Shown: one piece after another, positions 44,655 through 56,033 of the stretch | Layout: each line of letters begins with the position of its first letter | Position numbering within the stretch: position 1 is the first letter of the stretch | Assembly (NCBI RefSeq): GCF_963675165.1 | Contig: NC_087379.1 | Coordinates: forward strand, 3,622,763 to 3,686,762 | Length of the DNA stretch: 64,000 bases | Direction: 5' to 3' | From: Halichondria panicea | Taxonomy: Eukaryota; Porifera; Demospongiae; Suberitida; Halichondriidae | Notes under the pieces: model-generated | The model's database searches: none | What the model saw: only the letters and a program-made list of their open reading frames with translations | What the model was told of the DNA's origin: nothing | Made by a program: the position numbers and the translations under genes

Positions 44655-45035
44655 CTTAGCTTACCTGCATCCAAGAAAGTAGTTTCCGACTTCACAAAGA
44701 AATACTTGAAAAATATTGGGTACTCCGTGCCAGATTCCAGCCATAAACTGGATCGATCCAGTGCTTTGACATGGAGAGCAATGCTTTTGACCAAATTCGG
44801 AACATCTTCAACCGAGAGTGGTTTCGTCACGTCCACCAGTTTGTCATGACACTCAGTGAGCTATGTCATACACATTACCTATAGTTAATACCTTTTCCAC
44901 AGCATTCTTCACCTCAATTTCTTCTTTTCCAGTAATGAGGGTAACCTGAACCACCTTGAACCAAGGACATCCCAACGAGAATACCAATACGTTTGTAGTG
45001 TTCATCCTGAATATGAAACTGGTCACACCACACGT
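44655..45035 (-). pseudogene. Possible HECT-like (G2E3-type) fragment
   Basis: In one minus-strand frame 45035-44925 reads IGILVGMSLVQGGSGYPHYW, reminiscent of the AMSLVQGGPG motif in invertebrate HECT-domain proteins of the G2E3 type. Downstream, in other frames, are EEIEVKNAVEK and an exon-like segment DKLVDVTKPLSVEDVPNLVK (44850-44660) with a GGTAAG donor at its end. A 13-bp duplication near 45032-45058 (ACACCACACGTAT) may have shifted the frame. The catalytic Cys region was not found. The call is tentative. Confidence 0.3.
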
Positions 45036-45164
45036 ATACACCACACGTATCTTTCCCTACTTCTCCCACAAACCAAGTCTAGAAAATAAAAAGCTATTAA
45101 TGAAACACACACAATTTACACGGCCGGCACAGTGCACAAAACGTTCCATTCATACTTAAGTACT

Positions 45165-45304
45165 TACCGTTACTCTCTTGAATGGACTGAAATTCTTTTT
45201 GCGAGTTTCCCACAGTAGGCTCATATCTCAGGTTTCAGCATATCTACCGTTACTCTCTTGAATGGACTGAAATTCTTTTTGCGAGTTTCCCGCAGTAGGC
45301 TCAT
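45165..45304. repeat. Direct repeat of 60 bp at 80-bp spacing
   Basis: TACCGTTACTCTCTTGAATG through GAGTTTCCC.CAGTAGGCTCAT occurs at 45165-45224 and again at 45245-45304 with a single visible difference. Confidence 0.9.
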
Positions 45305-46102
45305 GCTTGCTGCTGCTTAATAACATCATGTAGGCTTGATATATTTTAGAAAGCATCTCTCTCACGGCTCAGAGCCATTGTAAACTCCATCAGGGCACTT
45401 TCAGTTTCAGTAACATCTTACTGTAGCTGCATAATAATATCGTCCAAGACTAGCCATCCATAAGGCATGGCATTTCTTTCAAACATAAAAAAAAAACAGT
45501 GAATCTGAATCTACTCACCAAGGAGAGCACAAATGCGTTGTTCCTGAACTCCTAACTCTTCTTCTTACTGACGATCTTTACAAAAATGCAGGTAAAGGTG
45601 GCCATCTAAATTGTGCAGCTAGCGGCGAATTGTTCCTTTATAGTGGCCGCGGTCAGTTGATTTAAAGCCGCAGCGCTAGTGCTTTAAATAGAAATTAATT
45701 CAAACTACTGACACCATGGTACCAAGACACAAGCAGTAAGCTAGCTAGCTATAATTATGGCTTATTAAGTGAGATGATTATATGTGAACTAGACAAATAA
45801 ATTTATTATAATTATGCATGTGCTGTAACTGCTCTAGCTGATATATAAAGTCCTTTTGTTTGTCTTCCACTGTACAGGTGGAAAAAAATTACTTGCAATT
45901 TGAAGAGAGCTGTATATCTATCCATTAAGCTTACTCACGTATTATAATTAATTGCAGGAGGGCCTTGAGCAGAGCGTTTCAGATTTAGAGCCTGAAAATA
46001 ATTTGGTACTTTTGGGCTGGCCAAGGCTGCATGGTTATTGAAGCTTCTGTCCCCTTCCAGGCCTATCCACTTGTAGGGGGGGAAGTTGTGTACAGTACAT
46101 TA
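45305..46102. other. Noncoding stretch
   Basis: No gene is seen. It contains an A-run near 45490 and low-complexity A+T-rich sequence with many AATTAT words. Confidence 0.4.
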
Positions 46103-46242
46103 GGCCACTCCAAATGAGACTGTAGTTTCCCGTCAGAGACTCTAGTAAATTATAAGCGGATGTATCATAATGACTATCAATGAGGTTGCTAAAGCAAGAA
46201 GCGCGAGTTGGACGGGAAACTACAGTCTCATTTGGAGTGGCC
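46103..46242. mobile_element. 140-bp MITE with TTA target duplication
   Basis: The left arm begins GGCCACTCCAAATGAGACTG and the right arm ends CAGTCTCATTTGGAGTGGCC. Arms are about 33 bp and perfectly complementary by eye. TTA flanks both sides (46100-46102, 46243-46245), fitting the PIF/Harbinger TWA preference. Confidence 0.85.
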
Positions 46243-46712
46243 TTAGCTATGAGCCTGTGCCTGTGTGTGTGTGGGGGGGGGGTACAGTTTATCACTGCTA
46301 TCAGAGCTATATCCTCCTCCCCCCCAGCTCCTGGTGACGACTGACGGCTAGCCACAGGGATCACTCGAGACGATATTGGCCAGCCCGGGGCCCTCCTTGA
46401 CAGCTACATTGTACATGTAGGTACATGTCCACCTACATGTACATGTTGCTCTTTAGGAAATCAAATCCTATACAAAAAATAATTATTGTCCGTATTATTA
46501 TTCTCCCGCGGTGCCTAGATTTCCAAACTGCAAAACCTCGAGTATATCTGAGTAGGTAGAAATAATTCTGCCCCCTATTATGCTTTTGAGCACTGCCCCA
46601 AATTCAGCCTATTATGTAGTCGGGCGTCGCCTCCCTCTGTAAGGGAGGTCGGGAATCAAGCCTGTCCACAGTTTTGTTCTGGCCTGTTACGCAATAGCAT
46701 CATGAATATTAT

Positions 46713-47000
46713 CAAGAGTTTATGATAGAGAGAGAGTATCGAACGTAGGCATACTGTACATCAGATGTATGCGGAGAGTAACGTGACTTCCTGTATCTGT
46801 CACAAGCTTGGAATTTGCACACTGACCAATCCAAGTGTGGGTGATGTCATCTATCAAGAAAGTAGATTACATCACGGTTGATAGATTACATCACCCACGC
46901 TTGGATTGGTCAGGTCAAATTCCAAGCTTGTGACAGATACAGGAAGTCACGTTACTCACAGTATGCCTACGTTCGATACTCTCTCTATCATAAACTCTTG
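46713..47000. mobile_element. Foldback MITE, family CAAGAGTTTATGATA, copy 2
   Basis: Same arms as copy 1 (CAAGAGTTTATGATAGAGAG and its complement ending in CATAAACTCTTG). The flanks ATATTAT at 46706-46712 and 47001-47007 are a perfect 7-bp target-site duplication. Confidence 0.93.
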
Positions 47001-47701
47001 ATATTATTCATTCTAGCCGTATTAAAGTGGGTGTTGCTCCTGTGCAAAGTTGCTCGTGTGCAAAATTTACACGTGGTAAAATTAAGTGGGTGTGATCAAT
47101 CCACTTGAAAAATACTGCAATCTCAGGTACATAGGCTTGGTTCCTGTCCTCCTTCCTAGCTTATAGTTTTCTACAGTCCTACTACCTCTCTGTAAAATCT
47201 GGAGCTTTGAATCCACTCTTTCTACTGTACCGAAGCGCTTTGTCTAAGCATGCATCCATATCCACCAATTTAGCAATTTTGAGTGGGCGTTTCTCAACTG
47301 TGCTGTTTTATCTAAACCAAGATAGTAGAGGGGACACCCCTTTTTGCTCATTACACGCTCCTTTTTACTCAACTAGCCTCATCCAACGGAGGTGCTTGGC
47401 CTTTATCTCTGGGTTAACTTAGTAATAGTAATAAACTTAGGCACTTGGCTGTTGGGCACTTGGCTGTTGTACAAGAAACAAACATTTAGATGTGATGAGC
47501 CTGCTTGACTTTGCTGACTTTAAAACGAAGTCACTAGAATTTGACCGCATGACTCAGTATTATGGTCCTCTACTATCTATGACTAAACATTAATGCGTAA
47601 GTATTTCTTTGTTCTATCAGAGCCTGCTCCAATATGTCCCTTTTCCCAGAGCCTGTCACATAATTATATTTATGTTACGTCCACAAAGCTATCACTAGCA
47701 C
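47001..47701. other. Noncoding stretch between foldback copies
   Basis: No gene is recognised. The words TTCCCAGAGCCTGTCACAT at 47642-47660 also occur at about 1654-1672, so another dispersed repeat is present. Confidence 0.4.
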
Positions 47702-48016
47702 CAAGAGTATATGATAGAGGAGAGAGTATCGAACGTAGGCATAATTGTATGCGGAGAGTAACGTGACTTCCTGTATCTGTCACAACCCTGGAATTTGCAC
47801 ACTGACCAATCCAAGTGTGGGTGATGTCATTATCAAGAAAGTAGATTACATCACCCACACTTGGATGGGTTGATAGATTACATCACCCACGCTTGGATTG
47901 GTCAGTGTGCAAATTCCAAGCTTGTGACAGATACAGGAAGTCACGTTACTCTCCGCATACATCTGATACACATGCAGTATGCCTACTCGATACTCTCTCT
48001 CTATCATAAACTCTTG
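47702..48016. mobile_element. Foldback MITE, family CAAGAGTTTATGATA, copy 3
   Basis: Begins CAAGAGTATATGATAGAGG and ends ATCATAAACTCTTG, with the same inner arms as copies 1 and 2. Flanking 7-mers (CTAGCAC and CTCTCAA) do not match well, so the target duplication is lost or an end has changed. Confidence 0.85.
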
Positions 48017-48446
48017 CTCTCAACACAGCAGAGGTTGTCTGTACATAAGTAGACTGGATAACAAGTCAAATATGAAAACAATTACAATTATGAAGGATTA
48101 TGAAGATCATAAAATACATAAATTTTACTGCAAAAACATTCAGGTATATTGCTGCTCAAATGTAGGTAAAATTACACAAACACAGGAGGCCGTGGAGAGT
48201 GATTGTTCGTCATTGTTCATGCCGTATACAAAGAGTCAGCGTGCTCTTGTCGTACCTTTTTTTGCCGGGTTACACACTCATGTTTTCTTGTAATCTATAC
48301 CCCACAAACAAAACGGATGCAGAGCACCACCGCAACTCGATCTTAGTAGATACAAAGGGTGTTCCTGCATGTACAAGGAAAATCATTTGAAAACAGTGGT
48401 GATGTTTTGGAGGAGTTAAAACAAGAACAAAGGACATGAATAGGAA

Positions 48447-49840
48447 TTAGTCTCATGAATCAGCCGCTCCCTAGAGAGACTGTCTGCACTTTAGTCTAAA
48501 TTTTTTGGCCAGGTCGGACCAATCAGATCAAAGATTGACATAAATTAAAGGAATGATAAAAAGCGTATACTATATGCGTTTTATACAGTAGGACACATTT
48601 ATAGCTAGCGCTGGGCTACTGTTAGCCAGTCAAGGAGCTATAGTAAGTTGAGTTGACTGCACTAGTGCTGTGCAATAGACAGCCCTGAGTGCTACTCCTA
48701 GTTGATAGTTCAAATGCATAGTTGGTAGTTGCTACTTGATAGTTTAAACGCGTAGTTGGCAGTTGGGAGTTGGGAGTTGGCAGTTTGTATAACCTTTAAA
48801 CTTTGCAACAATAATTAGCCTGCTTTTATGTAAGTTAAAATTGATACTGACACCAATAGATATCTAGCTGGTCTAAAACGGCAATATTAATCATATATGT
48901 ACAGTAGGGAGGGAGGGGGGGGAATATAGAAACAGGTTTTGCATGGCACTTTTTATAAATCTTAGATTCTATTGAGGTTGAGGTTATGGTTAAAAGATTA
49001 GAGGCTGTGCAAAGATCTATAATATCAAGAGTTCATTAGGAAGAGTACGCAACTCCACTTAAAACCATAATAGGCGTTTCTTCAACCCTCGTCACAACCG
49101 GCCTATAACCACATGCTGTTGTATAAACTGTAAAATCAAATATGCAATGAATAACATATTTATGTATGTGATAATTATCACTACTGACGCTGATAATATT
49201 CAACCAAAATGGAATGCTGTGCTTTTTGTTGATGATGTCATTTACAACTGCCAGTAGGAAAGGCAATGAGTTACTAATTTTATTCATTGCCTTTCCTACT
49301 TGTTGCGGTTACAACAGCCAGTATCTGTGACGTAGGAAGTGAGGAATGCTTTTTATGCACAGTCTATTGGAGTTGCGTACTCTTCCTAATGAACTCTTGA
49401 TAATATATACAACATTTGCTAACTGGCGTAGAAGATGTAGTCTTTACTAACGTGTGTCCACTATACAATGTACATTAAGTAGGGCTTGTCCCCATCAATG
49501 AAGGCTTAGAGAAACAGATTAATTCCTGGCATTAGTTTGTTGCGAAGTTTAAAGGTCACGAACTACCAATTGCCAACTGCCAATTGCCAACTCCCAACTA
49601 GGAGTAGCACTCAGGGCCACCGTAGTGCAACCTTTTCTTGTTTTTAGCAACGTTCTTGGAGCAAGCTAAACAAAAATTCATAGCTGCTAAGTCAAGCGTT
49701 TGCGGTTGACCTTTTACATGCGTTGGAAATAATCGAATTCTTTTGGTTTTGACACTGATGTAATGGCATCCATTGTGCAATGACCTCTGGACTAAGACTA
49801 AAGTGCACCTCTAGGGAGCGGCTGATTCATATGAGACTAA
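48447..49840. mobile_element. 1.4-kb inverted-repeat element with 7-bp target duplication
   Basis: The left end is TTAGTCTCATGAATCAGCCG and the right end CGGCTGATTCATATGAGACT plus AA. Both inner sides carry an inverted block GAGTGCTACTCCTAGTTG and its complement, next to small arrays of AGTTGG units. The 7-mer ATAGGAA flanks both ends (48440-48446, 49841-49847). The right part has a short minus frame with CLACSKNVAKNKKRLHYGG, a possible zinc-finger remnant (49598-49780). A second MITE is nested at 49026. Confidence 0.8.
49026..49399. mobile_element. Nested MITE with CAAGAG ends and 7-bp target duplication
   Basis: Begins CAAGAGTTCATTAGGAAGAG and ends with its complement CTCTTCCTAATGAACTCTTG. 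The flanks ATAATAT at 49019-49025 and 49400-49406 match perfectly. An inner hairpin TAGGAAAGGCAATGA...TCATTGCCTTTCCTA lies at about 49255-49300. The ends and target length link it to the CAAGAGTTTATGATA family. Confidence 0.88.
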
Positions 49841-49912
49841 ATAGGAACTATTTGTGTTGAGTTCGACCTTCATAAAGTTTTCATACTTCACTGAAATTGA
49901 ATGTTTCATATA

Positions 49913-50198
49913 CAGGGTTTTGCAGAATCTTTGCAATATCTACAAAAAAGCGTTGTGCATTGAAGCGTTCCTTATATGGTTATCTTATATGGTTACCTGT
50001 TATCAACCAGAAAGTTGTAGATCTTAGTCAGCATGTCACTATTCTCCATCTTGTATCCCAAATAATGCCTTGATCTTTTTGAATTTTGTTTCCCAATCAG
50101 GCATTTCACCACAATAAATTATGTAATGACACCACAATGTGTAAACATTAGATATCCATATAAGGAACGCTCTATTTCAAAGATTCTGCAAAACCCTG
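49913..50198. mobile_element. 286-bp MITE with TA target site
   Basis: Ends CAGGGTTTTGCAGAATCTTTG (20 of these shared) and CAAAGATTCTGCAAAACCCTG are inverted, with further matches AGCGTTCCTTATATGG. TA flanks both sides, as in Tc1/mariner or pogo derivatives. Confidence 0.8.
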
Positions 50199-50416
50199 TA
50201 CTAATGGATTCCTTGTTAAAAAGCGCTTCTATCTAAAACTGACTTATGTAGACACACGTTATCTATTGTATATAGTATCATTGTTGTGTTTTGTGGCTTA
50301 CCAGGACCTCAAGAATCTAGGAAGCAACAAAGAAGATTGATTCTGCTAGGTGCTGGGTGGGGTTTAAATGGACACGTGGTGATTAGCGCGCATGCGCATT
50401 AGATCCAGAATAAGGT

Positions 50417-50796
50417 GCAGACATGGGAGGGATGGGAGGGAGGGAACGTCTGGTCACTATTGCAGCAATTCCGTGGACCCCTGCCAGAATGTTGGCAGTG
50501 CCAATCAGGTTTGTCCACGTCATAGTGGGGCGGTAACACCCCGTATATTTTCCGCATAAAATGAACGTGAAAAGAAGGATTATTGACTCTAGCAAAGGCT
50601 AATTTTAGTGTTGAACCATACCTGGCTGCGAAGGAACTCGGTTACAAGGACCTCAGACCAAGCAAGAGCTAGCTAGCTGCGAAGGAAAATATTTGTCTAC
50701 ATGTGAATTTGGTTAATTAACAAATATCTTGCACGTGACTACATTCCTCAGTGCTGCTGCAATAGTGACCAGACGTTCCCTCCCTCCCACGTCTGC
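50417..50796. mobile_element. Foldback element
   Basis: Left arm GCAGACATGGGAGGG...GGAACGTCTGGTCACTATT is inverted at 50755-50796 (AATAGTGACCAGACGTTCCC...CACGTCTGC). The left arm carries an extra short duplication (GGGAGGGAT). The target-site duplication was not resolved. Confidence 0.7.
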
Positions 50797-51035
50797 TTGC
50801 GAGACTAAGGAATAAGGCCCTTAAAGGCACTTCATTATTTATGGTACCAACCCTGAGTACCGTATAGCGGGTAAGTTTCGTGGGGTAAAAAATTCGTTCA
50901 ACTCGAGAAGTTTACTAAGATATCTCGATCAAGAATCTTGGGGCAAATGACGCATGTACAGACAGTGTATACCAGGCCGTTGGCCTGGAATCAAGGCTAA
51001 CCTACAACTTACTTAGAATTTCTAGTAAAGAGGGA

Positions 51036-51165
51036 TTTCAGGTTGGTTGGCAGAAGTTAAAAGTTGAAGTGCACTCAACCCATGACCACGCAGTGTCCTA
51101 CTAATGCAATTAGTTGTCATGGCTGACTGCACTTCAACTTTTAACTTCTGTCAACCAACCTGAAA
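51036..51165. repeat. 130-bp hairpin (small foldback)
   Basis: Left arm TTTCAGGTTGGTTGGCAGAA and TTAAAAGTTGAAGTGCA pair with TGCACTTCAACTTTTAA and TTCTGTCAACCAACCTGAAA. Probably a very small MITE. Confidence 0.85.
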
Positions 51166-51248
51166 AGTTATATCCTCAAAGGCAAGGTTTTTTGCATGCG
51201 CACTAATATCTAGATGGGTAAGACACCATTTTGTCAGTGTCCATGTGA

Positions 51249-51303
51249 TTTAGAAGCCCTCAGGCACTTTGTAGTTCCCTCGGGATACTAAAGGGCTTCT
51301 AAA
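51249..51303. repeat. 55-bp hairpin
   Basis: TTTAGAAGCCCT (51249-51260) pairs with AGGGCTTCTAAA (51292-51303). It lies upstream of the membrane-protein gene, so it could be a repeat remnant or a local regulatory hairpin. Confidence 0.7.
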
Positions 51304-51365
51304 TCCCATAGATACCTCCAAAACAGTGTCTAACTGCGTCACATAATATTTATTTACTTTACTAC

Positions 51366-54153
51366 ATGTACATGTATACGTTGAATTCATTAAAATGTTT
51401 CTCACAACACATTGTTCATTTTCGTTTTGTGGTGCAGATCGCAGCCATCTTACTGACGGCAAGTTGTGTGAAAGGTAAGAAACACAAAATAGATCCAAAA
51501 CTAGAGCATTGGAAAACAGTTGATCTTTTTTATTTTGTGATTCCCCCGCTATAAAATTACTGGATCTGCCCCTGGCTGCATCGCATGATTAGTGTTGAAA
51601 TAATGATCTACGTAAGAGCCAGTGTACAAGTTAGTTTATGCTCTCTTGTATTCAACTTATTCAACTTATTGTGTTGTTGTTGTGTTGTAAATAGCAGTGA
51701 TTTAGCTTCCAGGAGATCCTACGCACCTTGGGTTAATTAATGGTGCTCTGATTGGTCAGTGTATCTGTTTCTGTACAGGGCAAATCGTGGACCTGGTGTC
51801 ACCGTCACCAACCAGCTATTGTGACGGTGATGCTACGACATGCCGGGTTAGTGGGCCTGCAATCTTTTGGCAGGCCTCACCGTTTTTAGATGCCGCTGTA
51901 GGGTATCAGACTCAGGTAGGTTAAGGCCGTTTTTTCTTGAAATTGAAGAAAAAGTGTACTATAAAAAATCTCGTCAATTACACATTATTTTTTCCAAAAT
52001 GTATTGTAAACATGAATACCGATAACATTATTACCATGGTTACTATCTTGTGCGTTAACTGTGACCAAATACGACTTACCTTAACCAATAGTTTTGAATA
52101 TGCTGCCTCCAATACCGAAGCCATATTGGTATCAAAAGAAAGCTCTTAGTGAGATCTACTAGAAACAAGGTGGATATTTGGTATAAACTCATTTTAGCTC
52201 TGATTACATCAACTTTGTTGAAAAAAATGCTCAGAAAACGTGAAAATTTATAATTTGTATGCCTACTGTATACAAAATACGTGATAGCAGCCCTAAATAT
52301 CTGTACTGTATTTCTTTTAATACTAAGATTGTACCATGAAAGTGATTGTTTAACAAGTTAACATACGCAACAAGGTGGTAATCATGGCAATGATGTTATC
52401 ATCCTGATCCATTTTACGTATATAATATGAATGCCAAATATATAAAGGTACACAATGAAACCATTACACAACAACAATGAATGGATTGCAATGCACCCAT
52501 ATTTATGAAACGGACTTAACCAACCTGTGTTTGCAGGACTCACCGCCAGCCACCAACACATTTGCTGATGGGGATATTTCCATATCCCTCATCAGCAATA
52601 ACCCTCTGGCATCAGAGTTGGTATTGAGAGGCATTGACACTGTCAATATCACATGCTCAACACTGGTATCCAAATCTATACAACTGACACGATCATGTGA
52701 GTACCAGTGTGGCTTAGTAAAACTACATGCAAGTTGTAGTGTCATTATTCCTACACATTATTCCTACATGTATTCCCCCCAAACTATACTATTTGTTTCT
52801 TTATGTTTGCAGCAACACCCACCCCCTGTGGTTAATGCCACCATGACATACACTGGTGGGGCTGTTTTCCATATTAGTCCAAAATTGGTACCTAGGTGGT
52901 GTCCTTGGTAGTGTGACAATTAACCAAATGACAGTGGTGAGGTTCAACGTAACTGAAAATTACGTTGATATGAACCTCACCCTGTCAGGTAATGACCACC
53001 TTACAGCAGAAGTGAGGGTTGTTTCTAGGTGTGGTCAGGTGTCTGCACCGAGAAACACGAACGACATTTATATCATATCAAGTGAGTCACAATCACTCAA
53101 ATGGGGACAAGCCTAATAATGTTTTTGTGCAGCTCGATCTCTTGGTGCAGACCCAACAATGACAGACCTATACCAGTGATAACGTTGTCAACGCTCTTTG
53201 TTTTGTCTGTTTTGGTTTTGTCTGTTCTGATGGTCATTGTGGTAAGTGAAATTTAGACTGAATGATGGCTAATACTACGTACACTAATTAGATTACATGC
53301 AAATTCCCTGTGTTCGTTTTACACATAATAATTATTATCAGCAATTCCCACTTGTTGTACAAGCTTAGTGTGTCCTGGACTTGTACAGTCATGCATGCAC
53401 TCATGTCAACAGATACTAATACTCACAGCTTGTAAGTTAACCACATTGCTTAGCCACAAGCAATACAAGCGTAGGTTGAGCTAGTTATGCCTCGGTGCGC
53501 AGAGGTATACGGTAGTGTGTTTGTGTGTGTGTGTGTGTGTGTAGACTGTTACAGCTGCTGTGTCTGTGTGTGTAGACTGTTACAGCTGCTCAAGGATCAA
53601 TGAAGTGCAAGTAAGAGTTTCTATAGGCTTCTAGTCATGTTTTCTTGGATTCGTATTTGTGGATTTGCAAAGTAAAGCTTTGTTCTCGAGTTATGCCTGC
53701 TGACTTGCAGCCATAATATTAGGCTTGAACTTTTGGCATCTAATCGTGATCATTACCCACTCTTTGTGCTGCAAAATTAAAAATGTTCATCATAATGTAT
53801 AAAAGCTAGCTTTATGTTATGTAGCTTTGGCACCTCCATCGAGGTATCAGCGCTTTAATTTTTCAGGTGACCCTATCGTACCTTATCTGTGAAAATCAGT
53901 GCATTTGTAAATTCTCACCTAGCTTGTTATTGAATGATATTGTTTATGTTGTAGTGCTGGAAATATCAAGGCCACTTTAGGCGGACCACTCATCATTCAT
54001 CGGTTAGTTCAACATGCCTATATTAATAACATGCTCAAAAGTATGCTATAATAGTCTAGCTCTATATTTTGTCACATTGTCCTATTCCTTTATTAGAATG
54101 CTGAAGAACTTCCTACTGAGACTAAACAGTGTAATTACCTAATTAGAACGTAA
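51366..54153 (+). CDS. Type I membrane protein with Ig-like ectodomain features
   Basis: Seven exons can be traced with GT-AG borders: 51366-51474, 51779-51915, 52537-52696, 52813-53091, 53133-53241, 53955-54002 and 54097-54153. Exon 1 ends in a hydrophobic signal-peptide-like run (FVVQIAAILLTASCVKG). Exons 2-4 encode an ectodomain with cysteines, SPSPTSYCDGD, IFWQASPF and N-glycosylation sites (NITC, NATM, NVTE, NLTL). Exon 5 gives a transmembrane helix (IPVITLSTLFVLSVLVLSVL). Exons 6-7 give a short cytosolic tail ending LIRT. Phases agree at all junctions except through exon 4, where the frame drifts by one or two bases, so a small indel or sequencing error lies there. The protein is probably a cell-surface receptor or adhesion molecule; the ligand is unknown. 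It is the best candidate for a resident host gene in the window. Confidence 0.6.
53488..53846 (+). mobile_element. TGCCTCGGTG MITE, copy B (in intron 5)
   Basis: Starts TGCCTCGGTG (53488-53497) and ends CATCGAGGTA, an imperfect inverse. It contains a GT run and a duplicated GTGTGTAGACTGTTACAGCT. It lies wholly within the intron between exons 5 and 6 of the membrane-protein gene. Confidence 0.7.
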
Positions 54154-54892
54154 ATAGTAGTCTTAGTCTGTAATTTTTGGAGAAATCTATATAGCAGTCC
54201 TAGTACTTTTTACATACACCGAGTATGTATATTGAAATTTTATTCTGAAATTTTTATTCTGAGCTGTATAATAATTATTGCTATACTAATACTAGTACAA
54301 GAACTGCATGATTGTTATAACAGACTGATACCAAAAAAAATGCAATCAGTGTAAATAAATTCATGTAGCAAGTTGCTGTTTTTACTGCAGATATTCGATT
54401 AAGCTAGTGTACCACAAAAAGTGTACAAACAAGTGCAAAAAACATTGTGTGAAAAAATAGGAGGAAGTAGAGCTGAGCGGCTCATACACCAATGGAGTGT
54501 TCGTGTTGGTGCTGGTTATTTATAGACTTGAAAGTTGCAAAAACTGAAGGAGAAGTAGTGCTGTGCATGCATGGACCTCACTCAAACCATGCCAATTAAT
54601 TAAGGGATGTCTATAATTATACCGAATGCAAAGTATACAAGTATAATTTTTTTATAGAGCGCACAGTGTGGAATTTTGCAATAATAAAAAGAAAAAGACA
54701 AAAGACATTATACAGACAAAGGTGCAAAAGACATTATACAACAAGATAATTTCTTGCTAATTAAACTGTCTTTGAAGTACCGGTTTATCAATCTCTCTTT
54801 GATATAATATCTTGAAGTACCAGTTCATCGAACTCACCTAAGAATGGGAATGAGTAATAAAATTATCATTTGTATAAGTGTATAATCATTTC
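54154..54892. other. Noncoding stretch
   Basis: No gene is seen. Short duplications recur (AAAAGACATTATACA near 54700-54740; CTTGAAGTACC.GTT near 54772 and 54811). Confidence 0.5.
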
Positions 54893-56033
54893 TTACCAGT
54901 GCTTTTCAAAAAAGGGCATACAAATCTTGTAGTCCCTGTGGTCAGTGTCATCTTTAAATAACCGATGAAAGAGGAGCCCAACCTGCTTCCAATCTAAATT
55001 TTTAGCAGTCCACTGATTTGATACAAATCTAGGCAAGCGGTACATTTCATTTTCAGGTTCGTTCGAGGTGTCACTACAGAACTCGCTTGATATGATCAGT
55101 GCACCTGTGTCCGCACGAATGCTTCTGTCTAAGTCTATTAGAACCAAAGTGGTCCAATCCACTGCCACACAAACATGTTTAGTTGATGAAGCTCTTCGAT
55201 GATTTGCACTAAAACTTCTAAGTACCAATACACTTTTTTTTTTATTTCGTTAGGCACGAGCGGTGGTAAGTACATTTGGTACCTGAAGTAGGTAAACGGG
55301 TTAGTTCCACAGGAAATGGGAAACCCGATTGACTTGGATCTCCACCCTTCATTTAACAGAACGAACAATCTCGATACCTCCGCCTGACCAGCTGCTGAGT
55401 TGAATTCACGATGACGACACTCTGGCCAGACATGATTTGTTTTGCTCCAGCCCCAAATGTCCCAGTGATGTTGTTTGGGCATACTGGGTAAGCAAAGAGG
55501 AAACGTTTTGATTCATCCCATCTCTTGTCCCAAAGAGTTTTATTCTTTAAATAGACGCGTTTGAGAGAGGCATGAAGGTCACAAGGGACATGATCCTCGA
55601 TGAATTTCATATGATGATAATTCCATGTCACCGTGACCAAGAGAACGCATTGAATACTCCCATACGGAAAGTAAAACCCTTGAAGGGATTTTTCTTGGAT
55701 ACACCGGTTTCTCAGTGATGACAGCATTTGTGCTAAGTGAATGGCTAGCTTTAGAGTAGTGTCCTTGTATGATTCGACCTCGCATATAAAAAATGTTGCT
55801 CCAGTTTCATCTTTAATTGTTACGTCCGGAAATCTTCGGGTTTTAACCGGCATTGCGTTGATGTCTGGCAATAGTTTCAAAGCTTTGCCCACTAGAACTT
55901 TGACTTTCAAAGCTTTTGATATGTAATCACCAGCTCTAGTTTCGCTTGTAAGATTCACAGATACCTTCAAGCCGTCATCCAAGGCATCCAAACAGTAGAG
56001 TGTAGGGGGGGGTTGGACATTTCTGTCAATCAA
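54893..56033 (-). pseudogene. Nuclease-kinase protein (Crinkler-like), frame-broken
   Basis: The N-terminal part (56033-55353) contains RFPDVTIKDETGATFFICEV and then ES, a D...E-x-E pattern of PD-(D/E)XK nucleases, followed by AIHLAQMLSSLRNRC. The next frame (55482-55138) contains FVLLNEGWRSKSIGFP and EVLVQIIEELHQLN, as just before a kinase catalytic loop. The last frame (55228-54893) resumes at AVDWTTLVLIDLDRSI, where LIDLDRS would replace DFG, and ends CMPFFEKHW. The HxDxxxxN loop expected between them is missing, so a deletion has occurred. A restriction-like nuclease joined to a kinase-like domain recalls Crinkler-type effectors that are expanded in some animals. Assignment is by motif only. 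Confidence 0.4.

Noticed and set aside
46713-48016. Foldback copies 2 and 3 as two ends of one larger transposon
   Set aside because: Each copy is itself a complete inverted repeat, and copy 2 has its own perfect 7-bp target duplication. The space between has no gene.
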